64,000 bases of DNA from Melampsora larici-populina 98AG31 (taxonomy: Eukaryota > Basidiomycota > Pucciniomycetes > Pucciniales > Melampsoraceae), in contig NW_006768845.1 in assembly GCF_000204055.1 (NCBI RefSeq), positions 196,471 through 260,470 on the forward strand, in the 5' to 3' direction. Each line of letters begins with the position of its first letter. Positions within the stretch are counted from its first letter, which is position 1. Below are positions 48,132 through 60,200 of this stretch, one piece after another. A program made the position numbers and the translations under genes. The notes under the pieces were generated by a model. The model did no database searches. It was given only the letters and a program-made list of their open reading frames with translations, and was not told the origin of the DNA.

Positions 48132-50549
48132 GATTGAGATAGTAAAGCTGATGATTAGTTTGAATTGAAAGCTATTATGATAAGAATTGAGATGTAATCA
48201 GTTGGTTGGTTTTAGTTTGATTGATAGACTGAAGATTGATGATCAGATGACTTTCAAATCCAATTAGGGTCAACAATTAAAACTAAAACACCATTAAGTC
48301 TATACCTAACACATAACAATATCACCAAACATTTTGAGTAAGCTGGTACATATGGTTCATCAATCATGATGTCGCAATTTCTCTGCCAATTTTCGAGAGT
48401 TTGCCAATAACATCTCTTGATCAGGAAATCAACCCAAACACAAACCGAATAGATATCTATTTTACTCAGCTCTACACGATACTTACACAGGGGCACACTT
48501 CAAGGTCTGACTTAGAACTTGTAAGATATCATATCTTACCTGATGTTCAACAATGGCTTGGCCCCTATCTCAGGAAAAAGGGGGCAGTGCCTTGTGATTT
48601 CAGGAAGCAGTGTTTGCATGAAATTTCTGAAGAAGGACATTTTGAAGTATACACCTTCCTGAAAGTGACATGGTACACCACAGCTACAACACCAGTTACC
48701 TACCCAATCATGACTAGAACAACTCAACCTAGGAATGGTCCTGGAGATGTAAAACTGAAGCTTCAATTAACATTTCAGAGGACCCAGGAAATTATGGGAT
48801 GAGAGGAATTGATCAACTCTCAAGGGATGAATCAGCTGAAGATAACCTGGTGCCAGTGGGAAGCATTGGAGGCAATGTGAAACCACAGCAAAAAAGCATC
48901 ACTCGCCTTCCTTTACACATTGATACTATGTGCATCTTTGTCCCAAATTTGGTATGAATCAGTCATGAACAGTCAATCAATGGAAAACATATTCTCGCAA
49001 CATAGCCATAGTCTCATTCATTCCACAAGTAGTGTCATCACACCGCATATAATTCCTCAGGATANNNNNNNNNNNNNNNNNNNNNNNNNNNNNNNNNNNN
49101 NNNNNNNNNNNNNNNNNNNNNNNNNNNNNNNNNNNNNNNNNNNNNNNNNNNNNNNNNNNNNNNNATGAATATGGAGACATTGAACTTACCTTCTCCATAA
49201 GAGCATCCAACTTGTTTGAATCACATCAATGAGTGGGTTGAGGCTCATCAGCTTCAGCTAAAAGAATAGGTTCAATGTCATCTACTGCATCAGCAGCATC
49301 CCAGTCATCTTCTTTGTCTAGGTCTTGAATTGCAACAGGTTTGTCTTCCTCTTCTGCCCTTGCAACCATGTCCTGAATATTCAGTCCACAGTTGGAATTG
49401 GGATTGACTGGCAGTACAGAAACATTGGTGATTTCAGAGAGAAGGACTGTATCCTCAGGCTCCTTCTCTTCTTCCATGATTGTTGGGTTGAAGTCAGGGA
49501 AAGCACTGCACATTGCATTATTTATCTTCACTGTGCCTGCACTGAGGCTCAGCGCCGGGCTTTTTGAAATGTTGTACTTGTGCCAATCATCAGCCTAGGC
49601 CCTTTGCCATTTCCAACCACTATTCATTTTCACAGTGCAGTGTGTCTTCCCACATATGCCCTCCTTTGGGAGATCAAAACTTGTGCTTGTTGTTCACAAA
49701 AAATGCAAAAAACCACAGTTGTTGGCCCACTGCACTGAGATTAATTGTGCTGACCTTACCGGGGCTGACTGCACCAGAGGGGTCTCCAAAGTTTTGGGTG
49801 ACTGTGCCCCAGCGCAGCGCAGTGGGTATGTGAACTTTGGAAAATTTTGGTACAGTGCAGTTTAGCACACTCTGTGCTGGTCTGCACTGGGGTTGGCTGT
49901 TGCTTGAGTCCATTACAACCTCTTGAGACCTACAATCAACATCTCAAGGCTCTCAAAGATGCATCTCCTAGTTATCTTGCCCCCAATCACATAGGCAAGC
50001 AGCTCAATGGTTTGTTCCGGTAAAATGGTATTTTCACCTGCAAAAAGCAGGAATAGACCTTTCATAGGCCTACTCAAAGTGGAATGCAAGTATTGGCTTG
50101 CTTTCACCAGGCTAATAAAGAGATCTGGTGTTTACAACGGGAGACTCGCCTACTCATGCGCTGGGCAACTGATTGCTTTCAAAATTGAGGAGATCTTGTT
50201 CTGCTACTTGGACTCAGAGGAAGGGAAAAGTTTGATCCAAAATTGGTCACACAAGCCCAGTTGAAGTAATTTATGGACAGCAAGATCCTCACTTCTCTCT
50301 CCCTCAAGGATCACAAGGCAGTGGTCAAGACGCTGGTTCACAAAAAGTTCATCAGCCTCTGTAAACCGTATGGGAGTTGGAACAAACCTCTCCTGGAAGA
50401 ATTTCAAATGTTGTCTTCAGCTCAGCCTGGTGGCGAGTCTCTTGCTAGCAAATGGAATCACCAGATAGCACAATGGGGATACATGCAAAAATTACAAGAG
50501 ACTTCAACCGTCCAAGGAGAGATTGAGGGAAAGTTGCTTGGAGCACTTA
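48132..50549. other. Unassigned fragments around an assembly gap
   Basis: Short frames occur on both strands but no gene model holds. Examples are a plus frame 48401-48802 (ELVRYHILPDVQQWLGPYLR...), an acidic minus frame 49226-49531 (KPVAIQDLDKEDDWDAADAV) and plus frames 50007-50545. The last is cut at 50549 by the start of the Harbinger-like element. These may be remnants of a TE or host gene; I recognise none. Confidence 0.4.
49065..49164. other. Assembly gap of 100 N
   Basis: Exactly 100 unknown bases, the usual placeholder for a scaffold gap of unknown true length. Any gene model across it is unreliable. Confidence 0.99.
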
Positions 50550-50572
50550 GAGCATCCCCAATGCGCCGCCGG

Positions 50573-50627
50573 AAACGTAACTTGGACCTTACGTTCCTGA
50601 CATAAACGTAAACTTGGGTTTACGTTT
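50573..50627. repeat. Subterminal palindromes with the core ACGTAA/TTACGT
   Basis: AAACGTAA (50573) pairs with TTACGTT (50589). AAACGTAAAC (50604-50613) pairs perfectly with GTTTACGTTT (50618-50627). Such repeats next to Harbinger ends are plausible binding sites for the SANT-like protein or transposase; the role is inferred. Confidence 0.65.
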
Positions 50628-52316
50628 TCCAAAAAAGAGCCTCCAGCGCGGGCTAAGAGTCGCACAGTTGGCCACAGGTGCGACTCTGTTTTTTTGTCCA
50701 GCTGGAATACGTAACGATCGAGCCAGTTGTTTCTGGCTGAGCCGTAAAGCTCGGAAAACATATAATCACACGTTTTGGACACCATGTGGGAAAAAAAAAA
50801 CTCTCTTTGGGTGTTTCGTGTGACCTCCTCACAAGATCCAAATATCACCACTCGAAGTAATCGAGATTGTGATCCAAGTGATCGATCTGATCATGCCCGA
50901 TATTCACCCAGTGTGGTTGTGTAGATTAGATGGCCATGTCTGTGCCGATAAATGATAATGAGAGAAAACCATGTATGTCCGTGCAGCAATAAAATAAATT
51001 AGCTGTGTCGCCCTACAGCTGAAGACCAAGTGCAACCTCCAATCTATTCTATCCATCGTTTGAACATACAAGTTCCTCAATATACTGTTTATATCATTCA
51101 ATACCCAAGTTATCCATACATCGTACAAACCTCGGTTTATAATCCTCCTTTTACACCTCGTTTTATCAAGTTCCAATAATCCAGCAATCATGCAGAATTC
51201 TTCTTTCTCCCGTGCTAGTACTGCCATGACCAACTTGTCTATTGAAGGTGTTACCGGACAACGTGAGTATGACTTCATTATAAGAAATAAAAGGTTGTAC
51301 AACCTTTGTTAAGCTTACGCATCTGTTGTTTATAGGAAGCGGCATGAGAGGTCCTTCGACTGGCGGGACTTCGATCCAAAGGTTCTCCAATGGCGCGCAT
51401 CCTTATCGTGATGGCCGTCAGGACTCGCTAGAGGCTCATTCGCAGTACAGTAATGATCATCAACATCAACGTGCCATGTATCTCGATGGTCGTGAGGAAT
51501 CAATTGAAGGCCATTCCCAATACCGCTACAATTTCCACCATAATCGCGAAAATTACATCAGTGGCCTTTCGCAGTCCACTTACAATTCAGGTTATGATGC
51601 CCGTCTCAATGGGAATCATTTTCGAGCGCCCTCTCCCGATGACGAATCGGCCAATAGCTCCTCTGAATTTCCTGCTAGTACTCCTGCATCCATGCCTACT
51701 TTGACTCAAGCATCATCGACTCGATCACAATCTCGACATCCTTCTCAAACAACTGCTGACGCGAGACCCACCAGTCGAGGCTCGAATTTTGATGAGCGCT
51801 CTCTGAACCAACTTTGCACCTCATGGCTTCACGTTTCACAAGATTCTGCAACCGGCAATGATCAAAAATCAGCAGTCTTCTGGAATAAGATAGCAGATGA
51901 TTTCAATCTCCGGATGGATGCAAAATCCCAGCGCACTTCGAAATCCCTCAGTGCTCGATGGGCGACTCTCAACACTAGCATGTCAAAATTTGCGGCTTGT
52001 TTTTCTCAAGTTGTTACAGTCAGTTGCAGAAAGTTTGAAAAAATCGCAACCAAAACCCAGCAAGGTGGTCCGTGCAATTCGGGGAACCAGGCGGAATCTG
52101 GCAGAGACCTGTAAGCCATGTGGTGCCAAACCCCTCCAGCCCCATAGTGACCGGGTTCTCTGGACTTCTGACTCCTGTCCAAGGATACAGGCCAGAACGG
52201 AAAAAATTTTCCTCACCCGTTTACACCCAACCAACCGATCTCATCCACATCCAATCCTTGCCTTCCATTCCATTTCAGCTCTCTGGTTTCTTCCCCGTGA
52301 TTTCCCTGTAAAATCA

Positions 52317-53476
52317 ATGGGGTATCAATTCTACTCGGAGAGCATCAAGCTCTTGGCCACCCAGATGGCCATCGACGGCGTCGCCCTCGACACAATCAAT
52401 GTCACACTACGAACCAAGATATCAGCCGTCTCCCTCTGGCGCTGGAAAACCCTCTACGCCGCAACCAACAGTGTGATCCACGACCCTAAAGGTTACCAGA
52501 CCCGTGGCCGACCCCATGTGTTATCCGAAGAGCATCTCGCTGTCCTCTACGAAATCGTCACCGGCAACCCCTCGATCTACCTTGACGAGATCCAACAGAT
52601 CCTTCTACGACTTTCAGACATTCCAATTTCTAGAGCCACAATCAGCCGGGAGTTACACCACCGCTTAGGGCTGTCGCATCTCGTCGCTCGCGGGGTTCAT
52701 TCGGCGCAGTCGATTGAAGACCGCACCGCTTACATGCTGAGAGTTGGAAACATCCCACCAGAGTATTTTGTATTCATTGGTTCGTCTCTCTCTCTCCATC
52801 TTTCCAGAGTGTGACTTGGCCATTAACAAAGCTTCTCCTCGATTAGATGAGTCTGGCATCAGGGGTCGTGATACGCTTCGTTACAGGTGTTGGGCTCCCA
52901 AGGGCGGTCGCAGTGTCCGACAGCAGCGCGACAACGATACTGAGCATTGGACTATCCTTCCTGCCGTGTGCGAGCAAGGAATGATAGCAGGCGTGGTCCA
53001 CGAAGGCCCGGTCGAACGAGTCCATGTGGAACTTTTCCTGGAAAGGGAGTTGGTACGTGCCATGTGTGCTTCCAGTCGACAGGATGTGACTGACTCTGAT
53101 CTGATCGTCTCAACGACTCTAGCTTCCTGTCATGAACCGTTACCCTGCAGTCAACTCGGTACTGGTCCTCGACAACGCACGAATTCACCACGGAGGGATC
53201 ATCGAGCAGCTTTGCCGAGATGCTGGGGTTCTTTTAGTATACTTACCAGCTTACTCGCCGGACATGAATCCCATTGAAAACTGCTTCCACAGCATGAAGG
53301 CTCAAATGAGGAGGGATAACATCTGGTTTCACGTTGAGGACTTGAGTGACTATATTTTGATGGTGGCCGCTCAAGTGATGACCCGCAAGCTGTTACAACC
53401 GTTAATTGCTTTCTGTGGATACGCTACCGCGGACTATTGGATGGCATACAACGGTCCAATTGATGTTGATGAATAG
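52317..53476 (+). CDS. Tc1/mariner DD34E transposase (element B)
   Basis: Three exons, 52317..52779, 52847..53052 and 53123..53476, encode 340 aa. Exon 1 (463 nt) and exon 2 (206 nt) have the same lengths and phases as in element A. The N-terminus has a helix-turn-helix region (IKLLATQMAIDGVALDTINV ... AVSLWRWKTL) and a second DNA-binding block after GRPHVLSEEH. The first catalytic Asp (FI-DESGIRGRD) is again made at the first splice junction. The second is in VLVLDNARIHHGG and Glu in SPDMNPIENCFH, 34 residues later. A nearer acceptor (TTCCAG at 52806) is possible, but only the acceptor ending at 52846 yields the conserved DESG motif. No stops. Confidence 0.92.
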
Positions 53477-54184
53477 GAACTTAGATTTTCTCACTTTGTT
53501 TGAAGGATCTTCTATTGTGTGTTAGTGTTGCAGTGCAGAAGTGGCAAACTGGCCTAACCCAAACCCCATGCTTAGTAAATAACGTATTTGAACAATTACC
53601 CAATTTGTCTGAATGACAAAACTTTGTGACTTTGTGAGTTACAGTGAGAGTGAGTGAGTTTGTTAAATTGAAGTGCCGAACCCAGTGAGATTTGCTTCAC
53701 CAAATCCAGGAAGATTTCACCTGTCCTGTTGGATTTTGGTGATGTGAGCTTTGAGCTCGTCTCACAGGAGAGGAGAGCTCGAAATAGCTCAGGACAGGAG
53801 CATGTTGGCCTAAGTCGGCCAAACTTCGGCCAACGTCCGCCAAACATGAAGCAAGAGAAATGCGGCAGACATTTCGAGATTTCGAAATGTCTGGGTGATT
53901 CAAAGGTTCACAAAACCTTCGGTGGCTCAGGTGACGCTCATGAGCCTGTTGAGAACGGCAGAGCCTTTCGCTCGCTCACACTGGAATGGACACTTGGTCT
54001 TCATCAAACTTGTGATTTCATCACATTGGTCATGCGGTTCATTGCTCATCACATGTTTCGTTCACTGTTCACAACCACAACTGTAACTAAGGTTAGGTAC
54101 TGACCATACACAAGCTAGCTCACACACAAGATAACCAAAAACTATCAAATTGGTGACATAACACGCGAGGGTAGTGACACCAAA
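53477..54184. other. Spacer between transposase and cargo gene in Tc1-B
   Basis: About 700 bp between the two convergent genes. It contains repeated words such as GGCCAAACTTCGGCCAACGT and AGATTTCGAAATGTCT palindromes, and no supported coding frame. Confidence 0.55.
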
Positions 54185-56340
54185 CTAATCATCATCACTG
54201 TCAATAGTGGGGCAATCTGCCCTCCCTTTACCCTTGGCCAATCTTCGCTCTTCGTTCTCAACAGCGGCGAGATAGAAACGACGAGATTGGGTGAATAGCT
54301 CGATCGCGCTAGCCCAAGATATTCCCCAGGCTTGGACATCACGCACATTCATGACTTCAGGAAATAAGAAATAGTGAAACCCGGTCACGCCATACGCCAT
54401 GAGGATGGTAGCCACCTCTTTAGATGCCTTATTGCTCAAGTCGCAGTAGGCCAAATAATCATCTAGGGTATTGCGGAACTGGACCCGTTGGAGCGTGTCG
54501 AAATTAATAGTGATGTGGGTGCCCTGCATTTCCGCATAACTGCCTGGTCTGACGTACGGGCGATCTTCGATTGGCTTGTGACGCTTAGGTTCAGGGAGCG
54601 GAGTTGACTGATGAGGCCGCTTAGGGAGGGTTATGTCTTTCCAGACAAACTCCTCATGGTCCGGTGGTGGATCGTCGATGGTGACATCCTTGGTGTTGTC
54701 GGCCTGTAGCAAAGTAAAAAAGATGTGAGATTCAATCGAGGAAATACCAGGTCGCAGACACACTTACCAACAAACGAGCCCATAAAATCATGTGGCGAAA
54801 CGTTAAGTCCATCTTCTGGGACAGGTCGGCTTTATTGAAAATACGATAGCCCTTGTTGTTGTTGGTTTTCATGGAGGAGTGACGCATCTGCAAAGACTTG
54901 AGGGCTTTCGTGACCGGGTCCGCAGGTCTACATCGAGCAAGGTCGTTCGGCGTGGTATTCACGTTGTCGATCTCGTTCTGAGCGCGCAAGCGCGCTTTTT
55001 TCTTCAAAACCGCCTGCAAAGAACAGGTTGGTAACGTTAGCAAACATTACATGGATGTGATGCAGGGTTTGCGGATATAAACAGAAAGAAACACTTACAT
55101 CTTCGGCTTCTTGAGCCGATTTCTGCGGGTTCTCCATAGTGACAGTGAAACCGCACTCTTTGAGAGGCGATCCCCTGACAGCCTTAAAGAAACGAGCGAC
55201 ATCGGCATTTGAACTTAACGGGACCTCCTTGCCCTTCGCAAACTCTTCGTGTTGCTTGACGTGGCCGGAGATGATGACCAAATTCTTGGCATCCGCAGTT
55301 TTGAGAATCGCAACATTCCCACAGTTGTCATCGTCCGAAGTATCAATCTCGCTAGCGATGCGGAAGAGGCGGCTTTTCAGGTGGGTGATACTTTCCCCGT
55401 TCGTGTCAAAGGTTTGATTGGTGGTAGGGAGAGAGATCGCGGAGTAAGCCACCTTCTTCTTAGACTTAGAAGGGCCCTTCATCAAGTCTGCTTCCTTGGG
55501 CAAGTAGAGAGTGAACGCCACAGATAGAGAGCGCATGGGATCCGCGGGTGCTTGCTCGCCAATGTCTGATGTTAAGCAATCCAAAACAATGGCCAACGTT
55601 AGCATGGAATGGCTTTGAGCACATCCAGACCGACTTACCTTGCGATTGCTTCGTGATCGCTATCACACCCATGTCCGCCTCGCTGGACAGTCCCAGTATA
55701 ATCGCTTTTGGCTCTTTCGCATGGGCACCTGCTTGAGATGGTAGAAGTGAAACAGAAAAAGAGAGAAGAACATGAGGCACAAAAGGACGCTGGGAGGAAC
55801 GGTATATGTTATACCTTGTGATTTCATGGGGGTATCCTCCGGTGCATCAAAGGGCTGGCTGGACGAGCGTAGGTCAATCTCGATAGGGTATGTCGGGTTG
55901 GAAACGGGTAGCTGGCGCATTACTACACCCCAGAATCCCACGGTTAGCTAGCGGGAAGGCGAAATTTCAACCAGATTACTTACCATGGGACTTTGTGGGG
56001 GTCTCTTGAATCACTTGATCGAGATCAGGCAGGCTGGAAGACACCAGGGAGTGGATATCTTTTCCGGCGTAGAGCCCATGGTGGTAGTAGTGGGACAACA
56101 AGATAGGAGATTCCATCGGACTCGGCATGGGGATCCTGATCGAGGTCCCGGTTTGCTTTTGGGCCAGTGGACTCTCAAGCGCTCGTGCACGCTGAGCCCA
56201 ACTCCTGTCGTGGTTAACATGAGTCAGCTCGATTGCCAAAAACATCATAAGGGCGGATTTTGAAAGTCACGAGAAAGTTGCACTTACGGGCTAGGGGTCG
56301 AAACCATTCCACTTGGCACGGGTGAGATTTGGCGGTTCAT
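54185..56340 (-). CDS. Tc1 cargo gene B (567 aa, unknown function)
   Basis: Seven exons: 56340..56288, 56204..55984, 55922..55815, 55728..55639, 55565..55099, 55013..54768 and 54703..54185. All have GTAAGT/GTATAA donors and AG acceptors, and all phases agree. The product starts MNRQISPVPSGMVSTPSP. A Pro/Ser-rich N-terminal region is followed by a globular block (SLSVAFTLYLPKEADLMKGP ... FFKAVRGSPLKECGFTVTME), then a helical segment (GYRIFNKADLSQKMDLTFRH, ILWARLL) and a linker with the basic motif LPEPKRHKP. The C-terminal block YLAYCDLSNKAS ... FLFPEVMNVRDVQAWGISWA resembles a SAM domain in its 'FxxFL..L.. ..L..xGI' spacing. It has no transposase motif. The same family occurs as cargo A and C. 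A role as a transposition partner or host-interaction protein is inference. Confidence 0.8.
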
Positions 56341-57256
56341 GATGTGAAAGCGGTGGTGGATAAGAATTGTCAATCTGAACAGTGTTTGATTGAAAGTGAT
56401 GCAGGCTGAAGATCGAGGACAAGGGCTTGTGGTAGCTTGTGGTGCAATGCGATCAGGCCGTGAGTCAATCGTGCATCCCAAAACGGTCAGTCCAGAAAAA
56501 AAAGGACGGTCAACTTGTGGGTGAGATGGTTGCGGAAAGGATCGTTGGCATGGAATGGTGTAATCAACAAAATGAACTGGGATTCGGTATGGGTCAGAAG
56601 CTGATGGAGGTTTTTGGCGGGATGTGGCTTCCAGACGGCTGCCAGGTTTCGTATACTTCTAGATCGCGCATGGACCACATGACCTTTCGTTTGGCTCAGA
56701 TTTTTTCAAACTTTCTGCAACTGACTGTATGTTAAATGAAAGTGGAAAGACCCAAGCCGATCAGATCATGGATGCTCTCACTATGTATCAATCTGACACT
56801 AATTCGGCCTTCAAAGATATATCAAGCTACAATATTGTCAAAGACACTCCAAAATGGCAACTGAATCCTTCGTATGTGGAACATTGCGGTCATTTGAACG
56901 GCTCTTCAGAACACAGCGGATTCAATCTTGGAAGTGACCTCGAGAACTTACCTAAAATGGACCGACCTATGGGATCCAAACAGGCTAAGCGAGGTCGATC
57001 CAATCTCTCTGAGGAGTTGATCCCCCAGCTACTCGATAACCAAGCACAGATGTTACAGACTCAAAACTCTGTAGCTGAGTCTAACCGCGAGTTAGCATTG
57101 CAGGGCAAAGCGGCGCAAGAATCACTTCAAAGTATGGTGGATTACACCATTCTTACTACTAAGCTTTGCGACCTTGATGACGAAGCACGTGAAGAGCTCC
57201 AAGCCCGGCAAGCTGAGGTAATTCGGCGATCGCGCGCTCGCAGGGAACGTGAATAG

Positions 57257-57828
57257 ACCACTCACATGTATCTCATTTATTTCATTTGTTTACTATCTCC
57301 TTCTTGATTGCTATTTCTCCTCGTACTTTCATTTACTCTCTAACTCATTTGTCACGATTTTTCTATTGTCTAGCTTCAATACTCTCATTAATCACATTAG
57401 TCGCAATTTTCAATTTGTTCATTACTCTCATTAACTCATGAATTTCATTATACATTCTTTTCGGTATCTTTAAATGACTACAACAGGCTCTGCCTGTGTG
57501 ACCGCAGTTTGACTCGCCGGAGCGAATCTTCATGAGCTCTTTTGGGTATCTCTGTCTTGTTGAAATTCTAGTTCGCAGTAATTTCAACGCATCTTCCATG
57601 TTTACGGTTGCCACCTGGATTATGTGTAGTCCATTTCAGATGAATGTATAAAAGAGACTCGCTGATGAGGTCCAACGTACCTTCCTCATCAAATAGTGTT
57701 CATAAGTTGTAAATATTCCTCTTCATCTGTTATATAATCACAAATATCTGTTGAGCATTCTATATCATCAACGAATATTTGTGATTATATTTCTACTTAC
57801 CTTTCACGTCACCTATAATAAATACTCA
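57257..57828. other. Intergenic part of the Harbinger-like element
   Basis: 3' flank of the SANT gene. A minus frame of 83 codons (57363-57614, containing SNCGHTGRACCSHLKIPKRM) has a clustered Cys/His pattern but no start context or splice partner; it is noted but not called as a gene. Confidence 0.4.
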
Positions 57829-58511
57829 ATGGCTAATTGTGTCTGCGACGATGTACGACTCTGGGGTGTTAAATCAGAAAATGAAGTAATTGGAGGTTTG
57901 TCATTCATCTTGATTCATTATGAGCTACAAGCTTTCTGACATGGTTTTACGCAGAATGTTGGGTTTGCAAGTTCCTGGTTCCTCAACTTAGCCCACGTCA
58001 AGTGCGATACTCTAATCGTCAAAATCGAATCAATCGAAATGAAAATCCCGGTTCCAATGAAAGTTGTACCTCCTCAGGTTAGTTGTATAATTTTGATTGA
58101 ACGGTCAATTAATAATAACTAAATCATCTTATTACAGAGACCTGGGTTGGGGTCTTACCAAAAGCAGACATCAGTAGCCCGGGCTTCATCAGGGAACGAC
58201 AACGGCTTGAAAAGTATTGGCGTGAATCAGAAAGACTCAATGCTCAGCGTAGCATCAAGGTGTCTATACAGAATAAGCGACACGATGACTTTGCTTCACT
58301 CCGAGAAGCCCTATACCAAGTGTATCAATACCGCGGACCGTTTCTGCAAAGGCCTGGTGACAAGAATAAGGCTGTTCAGTACCTGCGTCAAAATGGTTTT
58401 GGCGCGATGTTTGTGAGAATTGTTGAACATGAAGTCAAATGGAAATGGCTTCACGATCGGGTGTCTATGGCTGATAACAGCCATATCTTCAACCCAGATG
58501 TGCGCATGTGA
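57829..58511 (+). CDS. Unknown 187-aa protein inside the Harbinger-like element
   Basis: Three exons, 57829..57895, 57955..58077 and 58138..58511, join in phase (donors GTTTGT and GTTAGT; acceptors ACGCAG and TTACAG). The N-terminus MANCVCDDVRLWG... with CWVCKF at the first junction forms a C-x-C ... C-x2-C pattern that could bind a metal. The second half is charged and helical (RERQRLEKYWRESERLNAQR, ALYQVYQYRGPFLQRPGDKN, MFVRIVEHEVKWKWLHDRV). I do not recognise the family. Its place between the SANT gene and the transposase suggests that it belongs to the element. Confidence 0.6.
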
Positions 58512-58742
58512 TGACTACATCTGCTCATTCACTTTCTGTTTTTTTACCTTGTCAGTTGATTACCTCGGTTGTGTTTGTCTCCCTCATGTTTTCGCTTCTC
58601 TCACTTTCTCTTCTCTCACTCGATCAATATGTACAAACTTCAATGACCGTTGATATATTACATGGAACAAATAGGTGAAAGAAATGAACTGAAATGACAC
58701 GTTATAAACTATATACACACACACAATCTAAAGTAACACAAA

Positions 58743-60200
58743 CTAGACCCTTGGTACCCCTTCTCCCTCACGACGAGTGTTCCAAATTTCTTGGATCAAG
58801 TCGTCTCGAAGTGCAAAATGCGCATCAGCCTCACGGTATGCACTCCTGCCCTGCATAAAACGTGCAGTCAAACCAATAGGCCTAGGAAGCCGAGGTGGCG
58901 GTAACAACTCTTCGCGTTCAAAATACTCTAAACCAACATCTCCCTGCGATTCAATAATCATATTATGCAATATGATACAAGTGTTCATAATGAGAGCAAG
59001 AGAAGATGGCTGCCACATCCGGGCAGCACCCTTGACAATGTGAAAGCGTGCCTGTAGAACTCCAAAGGCACGTTCCACATCCTTTCTCACCTACTCTTGG
59101 TATTTAGCAAATAACTTCAAAAAATCAACGAATAAATTAGACATCCTTATCCGGAACGAAAGAAATAAGTTGAAAACGATAAACATACACTAAGTTCTGG
59201 GGTAGAAGGAGCACTAAATGTTTTAACCAACGTAGACCAGTTCGGGTAGATGCCATCTGCCAAGTAATAACCAGTGTGATAGTCGTTACCGTTGACGACA
59301 AAGTCACAGGGAGGCGCCTCGCCTCGTGATAGTTCGGTGAAAAGACTAGAGCGCTCAAGGACGTTGATGTCATTCATAGCACCTGGCATTCCAAAGAAGG
59401 AATGCCAGATCCATAGATCTCGAGTAGCAACTGCTTCTAGCACAAGGGTTGGCTTCCCTTTTCGACCGGAGAAGTGGCCTTGAAGCGCCTTGGGGCAATT
59501 CTTCCACTGCCAGTGCATGCAGTCCAGCGATCCAAGCATACCGGGAAATCCGCGTTCGGTGTTTTCGGCGACAATACGCTGAACGTCTTGAGCATTTGGT
59601 CGACGTTGATACACAGGGCTGAATAGTCGGATTACACCATTGCAGAATCGAAGAAGACATTCGATAGCCGTCGATTCTCCGATGCGTAAGTACTCGTCGT
59701 TTTGATCGGCAGTAGTTCCGTAGGCAAGTTGACGTATAGCCGCGGTGCACTTCTGATGAGGGGAGAGTCCAGGTTTACCTGCCGTTCAATGTGATAAAAT
59801 CTGTCAATCCATAGCCTTAAAAGGGTCATAATCAGATTGGATAAGGCTTACCCAAAGCATCACTACGTTGGGTAAAGTACACATCATCCTCCCCAAGCGC
59901 CGTCATGATACGAACAAACAAATTGCGGGGCATTCGGAACCGACGGCGAAATAGACCTTCACCATACACAGGATCAGGTGCGAAATAGTCCTGCATTAGC
60001 TGAGCATGACCAACTGGTGCATCTCGACGAAGGTTAGGTCCACGACCGGGGTGGGATCCACCACGAGATTGTGGTTCTTCCAATAACAGAAGGATTGGGA
60101 GAAGATCAAAGTTGACAGTTGAAAGTGAAGACACAACTTGAGAGCGTAACGAAGCTCCAACCTGGTATTGAGCTAGGAATTCAACTAATTGTTGATTCAT
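58743..60200 (-). pseudogene. PIF/Harbinger DDE transposase (one in-frame stop)
   Basis: Exon 1 60200..59852 joins exon 2 from 59778 (donor GTAAGC, acceptor GGCAG) in phase. Family motifs are MPRNLFVRIMTALGEDDVYF, QKCTAAIRQLAYGTTADQND (HTH-like), GMLGSLDCMHWQWKNCP (first catalytic Asp), WHSFFGMPGAMNDINVL, GYYLADGIYPNW (second Asp) and RKDVERAFGVLQARFHIV (Glu), then IMNTCIILHNMIIESQ. After ...FSAPSTPE a short intron is needed before LFAKYQE. Then an in-frame TAG (59093-59091) stands just before VRKDVERAF, upstream of the catalytic Glu. The intron here is unresolved, so the stop could be avoided by unusual splicing, but as read this copy is interrupted. The terminal stop is at 58743. Confidence 0.82.

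Larger units (their letters stand above)
52017..56727. mobile_element. Tc1-B: complete two-gene Tc1/mariner element (4711 bp)
   Basis: Perfect 29-bp terminal inverted repeats start CAGTCAGTTGCAGAAAGTTT at 52017-52045 and end at 56699-56727. TA is duplicated at 52015-52016 and 56728-56729. It carries the DD34E transposase (plus) and the cargo gene (minus), tail to tail. Both are fully open when spliced, and the TIRs are perfect, so this may be an autonomous copy. It inserted in an exon of the Harbinger SANT gene. Confidence 0.95.
51190..57256 (+). pseudogene. Harbinger SANT/Myb-like accessory protein, split by Tc1-B
   Basis: Exon 1 51190..51262 joins exon 2 from 51336 through a GTGAGT donor and a TTATAG acceptor. 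Exon 2 runs to the TA at 52015-52016, where Tc1-B is inserted, and continues at 56730..57256. With the element and one TA removed the frame is continuous (...CFSQVV then MLNESGKT) and gives about 426 aa. The N-terminal half is Ser/Gln/His-rich. The Myb/SANT-like domain follows: LNQLCTSWLHVSQDSATGND, VFWNKIADDFN and SLSARWATLN, whose spaced Trp residues are typical of the DNA-binding partner of PIF/Harbinger transposases. The C-terminal part (RELALQGKAAQESLQSMVDY) is coiled-coil-like. In this copy the protein is truncated by the insertion. Confidence 0.75.

Noticed and set aside
52806..52846. Acceptor TTCCAG for transposase B intron 1
   Set aside because: It keeps frame but yields ECDLAINK in place of the conserved DESG catalytic motif and an exon 2 longer than that of element A; the acceptor ending at 52846 fits both.
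57363..57614. 83-codon minus frame with Cys/His residues
   Set aside because: No splice partner, start context or family; it lies in the 3' flank of the SANT gene.
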